From assembly GCA_026418215.1 (NCBI GenBank), contig JAOABT010000085.1, positions 1 to 10,259 of the forward strand: DNA of 10,259 nucleotides. The letters are read 5' to 3'. Source of the stretch: Clostridia bacterium. GTDB lineage: Bacteria; Bacillota; Clostridia; DSM-8532. Made by a program: the position numbers and the translations under genes. The notes under the pieces are model-generated. The model saw nothing but the letters and a program-made list of their open reading frames with translations. It searched no databases and had not been told where the DNA came from. Shown one piece after another: positions 1-5,702 of this stretch (its first letter is position 1; the number at the start of each line of letters is the position of its first letter).

Positions 1-34
1 CTCGTCGGCAGCGTCAGATGTGTATAAGAGACAG
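1..34. other. Sequencing adapter (Nextera/Tn5 read 1) at contig edge
   Basis: Bases 2-34 match the 33-nt Illumina Nextera read-1 adapter, beginning TCGTCGGCAGCGTC and ending in the 19-bp Tn5 mosaic end AGATGTGTATAAGAGACAG. Base 1 would then be the last base of an index. This is library DNA left on an assembly end, not biology. The open reading frame of the minus-strand glycosidase reads into it without a stop, so the real gene continues beyond the window and its last adapter-derived codons must be ignored. Confidence 0.97.
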
Positions 35-1413
35 TCCTTGAGCCAGGCGTCACTATATCGGATATGGGTGCCTTCGATCAGACGATCCGGGTCCTTAATC
101 CAGTCCACAAAGGGAGCCCAGTATATGCCGGCCTTTTGTCCGTTCTTATGTACGCTGTTGACGAACGTCTCAAGGTCAATGGCGCCGTTGTCCCAGTAAG
201 AGTCCAGATTGATATAGGTGGTATTATTATTGATGAAGCTCTTGTTCATCAGGTTGTTTTTAATGAAATTTGAGGCAGCGAGGGCCTTTTCTGTTGTCAA
301 GCCTGAGCCCACGGCTCCCCAGCTGTTCCATCCGAAGGGAACGCCGCCATTCCAGGCAAGCCTTGGCACAAGGTCATGATTAGCGTCGCCATAGGCCTCA
401 AGCCCATTTCGCCAATCGTCAAAATAGCCAACAAAGACCTTGGGAGAAACCAGCTTATCCCCTGTAACGCTGCCATGCTGCTGCACATCACGCTGCATGG
501 TGCCGTAATGCTGACTGTTGTTGATGGACACGCCGCCAAAGGCCTGGAGAGAATCCAGCTTATTGGAGGAGCCCTTATAGCTGATGCCTGTTTTCCAGGT
601 ATCGTGGGTCACGGAGCCGATAACAAGGCCTTTTCTGCTGGTATTGTCATAAAAGGCCGCAACCTCATAGCTGGTGTCTTCCTTGTTGATGGTTGCAGCT
701 TCATATTTGGCGTTTCTGTCGTTGTCAAACGGAACCCAGAGAGCTCTTACATCGGCATAGCTCCCTAAATCCATGCCCCCCTTGGTATCCACAACCACCG
801 GGGCCATCCAATTGGAGATCAGCTTCTGACCCTCCAGCTCGACCCAAACCACGAAGGAATCGTTGGTGCCGAGCATAAAATGCTGCTTCATGGAAGGGGC
901 CTTTCTCCCGCTTAGCGTGATGATATATTCGTCGCCCATTGCTACAGCCGAACGGCTGGTGTAATCCTTGCTTGTGACAAGGGTTGGAAGCTTTACAGCG
1001 CTGTAAAAGGCATTAAGAACCGTTTGCCCTCCCCGGATAAAATCGGCTGTTCCGGTTTTGGTATTATAGGCCAGTGTGACATTACCGCTCTTAAAAAGGA
1101 TCAGACCGTTTTTGTCCGGCTGCAATTCAGACGACGAGTCGCTTTGCGCTTGAAACTGCGGCGATGTAACAGGGGCCTTGGGTGTTGGAGTGGGTGCAGC
1201 CTTAGCTGGGCTGCTTTTGGAGGGCCCTGAAAGAAACGGCGGTGCCTTCTTGGCTGCGGCCTGGGGCTCGGAGCGCTGAGCTGATGCCATGGCCGCTATA
1301 GAGGTCTCCTCATTCTCCTTGAGGATATCCTGGGCATGAACATCCCCCAGAAGAAGGTATGCCGTTATGAGAAGCAGCAGGGCTGCAAACTTACGTAGCG
1401 GATTGATAAACAG
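35..1413 (-). CDS. Secreted alpha-galactosidase-like glycoside hydrolase (clan GH-D), 3' end missing
   Basis: About 459 residues are open on the minus strand up to the adapter. Residues 1-27 form a typical signal peptide (RK, then a Leu-rich core, then VHA|QD), so the protein is exported. Residues ~30-100 are an Ala/Pro/Lys/Ser-rich linker. A beta-rich region follows, then the start of a TIM barrel with GWNSWG (361-366), INLDSYWD (401-408) and GIYWAPF (429-435). This is the pattern of GH27/GH36-type alpha-galactosidases, which cleave terminal alpha-galactosides from oligo- and polysaccharides. The downstream nucleophile strand is lost, so activity cannot be judged. No ATG, GTG or TTG lies between the upstream in-frame TAG and the signal peptide. 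The best starts are CTG at 1413, which sits almost on the AAGGGGG purine run, or ATC at 1407, which has better spacing. The substrate is inferred from the family only. Confidence 0.82.
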
Positions 1414-1675
1414 ACCCCCTTGATACTAAACTGTAGGTGCACTGGTGCCTGACAAAGGGATTAAAATGGCTAAGAGCTTGTCTGAGCCTTGGTTTCCATA
1501 GATAACTATGAGTATATCATAGATAATGCACATTCCTTGTGATTGATGATTATTTAACGCAGGTAACATTTTCCTAAAAGTAGGCCTTTTACAATGTGAG
1601 GAAGAGACATAGCTACGAACGACCTTGGGTTAAATGCAGATGACCTTTGGAGCCATTTATTTTTAAGGGTGCAGT

Positions 1676-1690
1676 CAAGACGAAGTCTTG
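1676..1690 (+). repeat. Short perfect inverted repeat (hairpin) upstream of kinase promoter
   Basis: CAAGAC-GAA-GTCTTG forms a 6-bp perfect stem with a 3-base loop. It lies about 75 bp upstream of the predicted kinase -35 box and is not followed by a T-run, so it is not an intrinsic terminator. It could be an operator or part of an upstream transcript, or chance. Confidence 0.35.
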
Positions 1691-1762
1691 CTCGTGGAAA
1701 GTGTTCAGTCGAATGTGCTTAAGCCAGCTTAAAAAGGTTTCGGAGGAAAACTAACAAAGGAC

Positions 1763-1792
1763 TAGGCACAGCCTGTTTGCAACCGCTATAAT
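1763..1792 (+). promoter_or_regulatory. Putative sigma-A promoter of the histidine kinase gene
   Basis: A perfect TATAAT -10 box at 1787-1792 is preceded by TAGGCA at 1763-1768 (4 of 6 matches to TTGACA) with an 18-bp spacer. Transcription would start near 1799 and give a leader of roughly 140 nt before the ATG at 1941. Confidence 0.55.
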
Positions 1793-1922
1793 AGGGATAA
1801 GAAATAAAGAGTGACAGGTCTTTATCAGGAAAACCTACAGTCCTTTAGAGGCAGTCGTGTCCATTGCTTCAAAAAATATGAGCCATACGCAACTTAGGAC
1901 ACTTACCATCAATTCAATTTTC

Positions 1923-1930
1923 AGGGGGAG
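1923..1930 (+). promoter_or_regulatory. Ribosome binding site deciding the kinase start
   Basis: AGGGGGAG lies 10 bases before ATG 1941. The farther in-frame GTG at 1857 has only a weak AGAGG upstream, and the 28 residues it would add are polar and look unlike a membrane protein N-terminus. This favours 1941 as the start. Confidence 0.6.
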
Positions 1931-1940
1931 AACGCAGCCC

Positions 1941-3533
1941 ATGAGCTTTACGACAGCACAAGAGGTCCTATCAGCCGTACGGGCCGATGCCGAAATCTAT
2001 ATTTTCAGTATTTCCTTCATTTTCATCGGAGCTGTTTTTCTGCTTTTATATCTGCTTGTGCGGCAGCAGCTGCAGCAGTTTCTTTCCTTTTCCATTTTTT
2101 CGGTCTCCACGGGAATATCGCTCATTCGTTTAGCTTCAAGCTATAGTGTCATTATTGGCTCCGGTGTCCTTTTTGGCGTGGATATCGGCGCCTTAGCCTA
2201 TTATCTCATGCCAGTAGGCATCATTGCCTTTTTGGAATCAGTATTGGAATATGAGCCTCGAAGAAAAAAGCTTATCAACTTCACCTGGAAGATTTTCGTG
2301 ATACATGCCGCTGTCATGACGCTGCTTAATATTCTGGGTGTTGCCAAGCTTACAGCAACGAATGAGGTGTTCACAGCCGCTTTCATCCTGGCCATCTTCC
2401 CGATGTTTAAGACAAAAAGGCCCGAAAATGGTCGTACAGCACTTGAAACGAGATTCATCATGATTGGTGCCATGGTGAGCGGTCTTACCGGTATCTTCGA
2501 TATGGTAAAATCCATGATCATGCCTGATCGTAATGTTAAGCTACTTTACCATTGGGGCATGCTCATCCTTATTCTATGCTTCATGCTGTCACTGCTTCAA
2601 AGATTCAAAACAACCCATTTGCTGCTGAAAGAGCGCTCCCAGGAGCTTGAGGCCAACAATCTCTCCCTTCAAAAGGCCTGGAAGGACCTGGATGAGCTTA
2701 ATAAATCACTCGAAAGCCGGGTTGAAGAGCGCACCGAGCAGCTAAAGAATGCGAACGAGGAGCTTGTTGCTATTAACGATAATTTGACTGAAACCATGCT
2801 CAGGCTTACCGAAACACAGGCTCAGCTCGTTCAATCGGAGAAGATATCGGCACTTGGAACGCTAGTGGCAGGTGTTACCCATGAAATCAATACGCCTATT
2901 GCCACCATCAAGTCCAATATCCAGCTTGAAGAGATGCTCTACACCCAGGTCGACCAGACAAGCATGTCGAGCATGACCGATTACCTTGAAAAGGTGCCCA
3001 TGCTTCGGGAGAACAACATCGCAGCCTCAGACCGCATCTCGGCCATCGTCCACGATCTCAAGAATTTTGCCCGTCTGGATGAAGCCGAGTTTAAGGAAGC
3101 CAATCTCAATGACGGTGTGGAGAGCACACTTGCACTCATGAATTACAAGCTCAGTGAAAAAAACATCAAGGTTCTAAAAGACCTGGCGCCTATCCCGGAG
3201 GTCTTCTGCGTTCCCAAGCAAATCAACCAGCTCGTCCTGATCCTTCTTGAGAATGCTATCGAGGCGATTCATGATACCGGAGAAATCCGTATAGCCACCC
3301 ACTCGGAAAAGGATAGGATTATCCTAACCATAAGTGACTCGGGTTGCGGCATCCCTGCTGAAAACCTGAATAAAATCTTTAATCCCGGCTTTACCACCAA
3401 GGGCGTTGGGGTGGGCACCGGTCTGGGGCTCGCCATTGCCTACAAGATTGTGGAACAGCATAAGGGAAGAATCAATGTTCAAAGTGTATTAGGGAAGGGC
3501 ACTGAATTTATCGTTGAGATTCCTGTGAAATAA
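1941..3533 (+). CDS. Membrane sensor histidine kinase, orphan
   Basis: The 530-residue protein should autophosphorylate on His using ATP and pass the phosphate to a response regulator. Residues ~20-215 carry about seven hydrophobic segments, resembling 7TM-type sensor regions, with no large extracellular domain. A long charged coiled coil (~225-300) leads into the HisKA dimerisation helix, with the phosphoacceptor in VTHEINTP (His314). The ATPase domain has an N box (LLENAIEAI, Asn438), G1 (DSGCGIP, Asp466) and G2 (GTGLGLA, 492-498), so all catalytic boxes are intact. The HEINxP H-box resembles the NtrB/DctB-like kinase group. There is no REC domain in the protein and no response regulator gene in the window, so partner and signal are unknown. 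The gene appears monocistronic: its own promoter lies upstream and a strong terminator starts 16 bases after the stop. An alternative start at GTG 1857 would give 558 residues. Confidence 0.93.
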   Translation: MSFTTAQEVLSAVRADAEIYIFSISFIFIGAVFLLLYLLVRQQLQQFLSFSIFSVSTGISLIRLASSYSVIIGSGVLFGVDIGALAYYLMPVGIIAFLESVLEYEPRRKKLINFTWKIFVIHAAVMTLLNILGVAKLTATNEVFTAAFILAIFPMFKTKRPENGRTALETRFIMIGAMVSGLTGIFDMVKSMIMPDRNVKLLYHWGMLILILCFMLSLLQRFKTTHLLLKERSQELEANNLSLQKAWKDLDELNKSLESRVEERTEQLKNANEELVAINDNLTETMLRLTETQAQLVQSEKISALGTLVAGVTHEINTPIATIKSNIQLEEMLYTQVDQTSMSSMTDYLEKVPMLRENNIAASDRISAIVHDLKNFARLDEAEFKEANLNDGVESTLALMNYKLSEKNIKVLKDLAPIPEVFCVPKQINQLVLILLENAIEAIHDTGEIRIATHSEKDRIILTISDSGCGIPAENLNKIFNPGFTTKGVGVGTGLGLAIAYKIVEQHKGRINVQSVLGKGTEFIVEIPVK

Positions 3534-3548
3534 TTGGAATGATAATGC

Positions 3549-3576
3549 AAAAGAGAGGGGCGGACCCTCTCTTTTT
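3549..3576. terminator. Bidirectional intrinsic terminator between convergent genes
   Basis: GAGAGGG (3553-3559) pairs with CCCTCTC (3565-3571) around a GCGGA loop, flanked by AAAA on the left and TTTTT on the right. It can therefore stop the kinase transcript on the plus strand and, read in reverse, the transcript of the minus-strand gene ending at 3609. Confidence 0.9.
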
Positions 3577-3608
3577 CGTGTAAGAGCATGGCTGTGAAGG
3601 CAAGACCT

Positions 3609-4073
3609 CTACACACACTGGAAGGCTTGTATACTTCTTAAATCGACGCCGTAATAAACCCAGGAATACCCGTTCCAGCGGTATCCGGAGATGGATCTCG
3701 GGCCGACATAAGTCGGATAGTACCAATAGGGGCGGCTCATATAGGGCCATACATAGGTAAAATGATACAGGCATCCCGAGATAGCGCCGGGATCAACGGC
3801 ATAGGTACCGTAGGGCTGCTGGGGGATGTAGGCGGGGGGCGGTCCTACGGGCGGTCCATATTGTCCGCCTGTGGGTGGATAATAGGGACCAGGTCCATAG
3901 AAGCCGGGGAGAAAGGGGAATATTGTAAAGGGGAATCGGAATCTTCCTCTGTCTCTATCGCGGTCGAAGTCTCTGTCGCGGTCAAAATCCCTTCCCCGGT
4001 TAAAGTCCTGCCCTCTATTGCGATCAAAGTCTCCATCGCGCATGTCATTTCTGTTTCTGTTCTGAGGGAACAT
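3609..4073 (-). CDS. Small Arg/Asp-repeat, Pro/Gly/Tyr-rich protein of unknown function
   Basis: This 154-residue protein has no signal peptide or membrane helix and resembles no enzyme I recognise. Residues 5-46 are built of Asn/Arg/Asp/Phe, with tandem six-residue DFDRDR-like units at 15-40. Residues 47-90 are rich in Pro, Gly, Tyr and Phe. Residues ~98-154 are aromatic (many Tyr and Trp) and look folded, bracketed by Cys101 and Cys153. The start is supported by AGGAG eight bases before ATG 4073. It stands alone: the bidirectional terminator lies downstream and a 203-nt gap upstream. The composition resembles spore coat or other self-assembling structural proteins of Gram-positives, but this is inference from composition only. 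A nucleic-acid or polyanion-binding role for the charged N-terminus is also possible. Confidence 0.8.
   Translation of the reverse strand: MFPQNRNRNDMRDGDFDRNRGQDFNRGRDFDRDRDFDRDRDRGRFRFPFTIFPFLPGFYGPGPYYPPTGGQYGPPVGPPPAYIPQQPYGTYAVDPGAISGCLYHFTYVWPYMSRPYWYYPTYVGPRSISGYRWNGYSWVYYGVDLRSIQAFQCV
3954..4031 (-). repeat. Tandem 18-bp coding repeat (DFDRDR units)
   Basis: Four copies of an 18-bp unit encode DFDRNR, DFNRGR, DFDRDR and DFDRDR. The first is separated from the others by two codons (Gly-Gln) and the array is followed by a partial DR unit. The copies differ at several third positions, so the array is not a very recent duplication. Confidence 0.8.
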
Positions 4074-4104
4074 AGGTGTAGCTCCTTTCAGGTTTACTCA
4101 ATAC

Positions 4105-4132
4105 AATATATGGTCAAGCCTGAAAAGTGGGT
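4105..4132 (-). promoter_or_regulatory. Possible promoter of the Arg/Asp-repeat gene
   Basis: On the minus strand CATATATT lies 31 bases before the start codon and is preceded by AC after 18 bases. CATATATT is one mismatch from the CATACAnT -10 box of mother-cell sigma-E and also fits the CATAnnnT part of sigma-K sites. The -35 side is weak. A poor sigma-A reading (TTGTAC, 18 bases, CATATA) also exists, so the sigma class is not settled. Confidence 0.3.
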
Positions 4133-4230
4133 ACAAGTTATCCTCCTCTGTAAAAAATAAATTGATTAAGTATGAAATCGGTAATGAAGGGGCTTAAGAT
4201 AAAAATGTCTCATGGTACATGCTGGAATAA

Positions 4231-4253
4231 TGAGTGCTTTCTAAAAGTGCTCA
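4231..4253 (+). repeat. Imperfect inverted repeat in intergenic gap
   Basis: TGAGTGCTTT-CTA-AAAGTGCTCA can pair over ten positions in plus-strand RNA if two G-U pairs are allowed; in minus-strand RNA two central positions mismatch. No plus-strand gene ends here, and it lies 24 bp past the permease stop. It is neither a good terminator for that gene nor explained otherwise. Confidence 0.3.
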
Positions 4254-4276
4254 ATTTATAGACTTAAAGTCCCTTT

Positions 4277-5200
4277 TTACGGAACCGTTATGACTTCGCT
4301 CCCTTTGCCAACCGTTTTGATGGCAAGCTTGCGCATACTCAAAAGTGAAAGGCTTCCAACAATCAGAACAGCACCGATAATCTGGTATAAGGAGAGCTTG
4401 ACCGACAAAAGGACAGTATCGGTCAGGATGGTCACTACTGGAATAAGGTTCAAAAAGGCTGACGGTAAAACGGGGCCCATGGTTTGAAGACCATAGAGGT
4501 AGAATACATATGCAAGAGCCGAGCAGAATATGCCAAGAAAAACAAGGCTTATCATGGATGTTCCGGAGGGAATGATCCAGTTGTGGACCTCGGGAATGAT
4601 AAATGGCGTGAATAAAGGGATGCTGATCATAGTCTGAAGGGTGGTCATTTTAAGGCTTGAATAGCGCTCGCCGAGCTTCTTGCTTAGGAAGGTGTAAACA
4701 ATCCACGAGCCCATGGCGCCTAAAACCAGCAGATTTCCCCAGAAGCTTTTGGATGAGAAATCAGGGACGCCCTTCTCGAAGATGACAAAGTACACGCCAA
4801 AAATAGAAGCAATCATGCAGAAGAGTGAGGCCAAATCCATTCTAACCTTGTTGGCGACGCATTCTGCAATGAGGGCGAAGACAGGTATGGCCGCCACGAG
4901 CATGGAGGCATTGGAGGCCGTGGTCATGGTCAGGCCTGAGTTTTCAAAGACAAAGTAAAGAACAATGCCGAACAGTGTGGCGATCACAAACAGCAGCCAC
5001 TCCTTCTTTTGGAGGCGGAAGCTTTCTTTTTTAAAGAGCATCATGATAAGTAAGGGAACCAAGGCAATAAACTGCCTCAAAAAAGCGATGGAGATGGGCG
5101 GTATATCTGTCATGGCAAGCTTGGTTGCTACAAAAGAAATGCCCCAGAACAAAACGGAAAATAAGACGGCGGGTACGCCGAGAGAGCCTTTTAGCTTCAT
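4277..5200 (-). CDS. EamA/DMT-superfamily permease
   Basis: The 307-residue, almost wholly hydrophobic protein is an inner-membrane transporter of the drug/metabolite transporter superfamily. It shows the usual duplicated layout: EamA repeat 1 at ~8-140 (opening with FWGISFVATKLA and FLRQF) and repeat 2 at ~150-290 (with SALAYVFYLYGLQ and the PVV segment near 265), adding to about ten helices. Length matches the family norm. Members export or import amino acids, nucleotides, sugars or small drugs, and the substrate cannot be told from sequence. The start ATG is preceded by AAAGG at about 10 bases. The gene has its own extended -10 promoter and follows a terminator, so it is probably transcribed alone. 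No obvious terminator follows the stop. Confidence 0.93.
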   Translation of the reverse strand: MKLKGSLGVPAVLFSVLFWGISFVATKLAMTDIPPISIAFLRQFIALVPLLIMMLFKKESFRLQKKEWLLFVIATLFGIVLYFVFENSGLTMTTASNASMLVAAIPVFALIAECVANKVRMDLASLFCMIASIFGVYFVIFEKGVPDFSSKSFWGNLLVLGAMGSWIVYTFLSKKLGERYSSLKMTTLQTMISIPLFTPFIIPEVHNWIIPSGTSMISLVFLGIFCSALAYVFYLYGLQTMGPVLPSAFLNLIPVVTILTDTVLLSVKLSLYQIIGAVLIVGSLSLLSMRKLAIKTVGKGSEVITVP

Positions 5201-5246
5201 TTATACTACGACCTTTCAGGCTTGATGAAGGAACTCAATAAAAGAA

Positions 5247-5255
5247 AGTATAGCA
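5247..5255 (-). promoter_or_regulatory. Extended -10 promoter of the permease gene
   Basis: The minus strand reads TGCTATACT, an extended -10 element (TGn plus TATACT), about 47 bases before the permease ATG. No good -35 is present, which is usual for extended -10 promoters. It lies directly downstream of the terminator of the preceding gene. Confidence 0.5.
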
Positions 5256-5271
5256 CTCTCACGGGCATTAA

Positions 5272-5293
5272 AAAAGAGCCTCGCGGCTCTTTT
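5272..5293 (-). terminator. Intrinsic terminator of the glgB-downstream gene
   Basis: On the minus strand AAAAGAGCC-GCGA-GGCTCTTTT forms a 9-bp stem with a 4-base loop followed by further T residues. It begins 10 bases after the stop of the small unknown gene and separates it from the permease gene. Confidence 0.9.
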
Positions 5294-5302
5294 CATATTG
5301 TG

Positions 5303-5638
5303 CTAGATAATGGCTTCATTAAAATGCGGAACAGTCATTGGCTCCTGGTCGTGCTGAACCTGCATATTGGCATTCTTGATGGTGTTCTTGACGGCATCCA
5401 CAACCTCCGCAATATTCTCACCGTCGGTCAACGGAATGAGAATTTCGTTTCGGGTTACCTCGGGTTGGGCGCACAGCTTCCGATACGAAAGCGTCGTCAG
5501 CCATAAGTTTAGAAAAGCTCTGGACCATGCTGCCGATGGCTGGCTCTGCAGTTCTGCCCGGACAAAGTAACCTCCCTGACGTCCGTTAACCCCATACTCC
5601 CTTAAAACAGACACATGACTTAATCTCAATACAATCAC
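5303..5638 (-). CDS. Small conserved-looking hypothetical protein downstream of glgB
   Basis: I do not recognise this 111-residue protein. It has no signal peptide or membrane helix and looks like a small alpha/beta cytoplasmic protein. A stretch with several aromatic residues (AWSRAFLNLWLTTLSY, ~37-52) is followed by an acidic helical segment (DGENIAEVVDAVKNTI, ~72-87). It starts with GTG at 5638, but that codon abuts the purine-rich AAGAGG. TTG at 5629 is better placed behind GGTGAT, which pairs with the 16S tail, so the true protein may be three residues shorter. It lies 64 bases after glgB on the same strand with no terminator between them, and a strong terminator follows. Co-transcription with glgB is likely, but a functional link is not shown. 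It could also use a TATAAT at 5689-5694. Confidence 0.7.
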   Translation of the reverse strand: MIVLRLSHVSVLREYGVNGRQGGYFVRAELQSQPSAAWSRAFLNLWLTTLSYRKLCAQPEVTRNEILIPLTDGENIAEVVDAVKNTIKNANMQVQHDQEPMTVPHFNEAII

Positions 5639-5702
5639 CCTCTTGATTCTTTTTAGCTTGTTTTTTATTCCTCCAAAGCACTTTTCTATTATATTCTATA
5701 AA

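Larger units (their letters stand above)
1414..1856. other. Non-coding gap between glycosidase and histidine kinase genes
   Basis: No convincing gene lies in this 443-nt gap between two divergent genes. It holds the leader of the minus-strand glycosidase, with a TATACT-like -10 near 1511-1516 on the minus strand but no good -35. It also holds a perfect 6-bp hairpin at 1676-1690, a weak hairpin at 1575-1591 and the plus-strand promoter at 1763-1792. I compared it by eye with common riboswitch cores (cobalamin, SAM, TPP, FMN, c-di-GMP, glycine, lysine) and saw none. Confidence 0.6.

Noticed and set aside
64..1230. Several plus-strand open frames of 60-130 codons
   Set aside because: They overlap in antisense the continuous glycosidase frame, which has a signal peptide and the GWNSWG motif. 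They have no coherent domains.
1580..1860. Riboswitch or T-box leader before the kinase
   Set aside because: No conserved core of the common riboswitches and no T-box motif could be found by eye, and most of the region lies upstream of the predicted transcription start.
2201..2521. 106-codon minus-strand open frame inside the kinase
   Set aside because: It is antisense to the membrane region of an intact histidine kinase; hydrophobic codons on one strand give such shadows.
3954..4031. Possible CRISPR-like repeat array
   Set aside because: The units are 18 bp with almost no spacers and keep a coding frame (DFDRDR), so this is a protein repeat.
3762..4160. 132-codon plus-strand open frame over the Arg/Asp-repeat gene
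   Set aside because: The minus-strand gene has a proper AGGAG site and a terminator. The plus frame is Ser/Val-rich because GAC/CGC-type repeats read in reverse give GTC/GCG-type codons.
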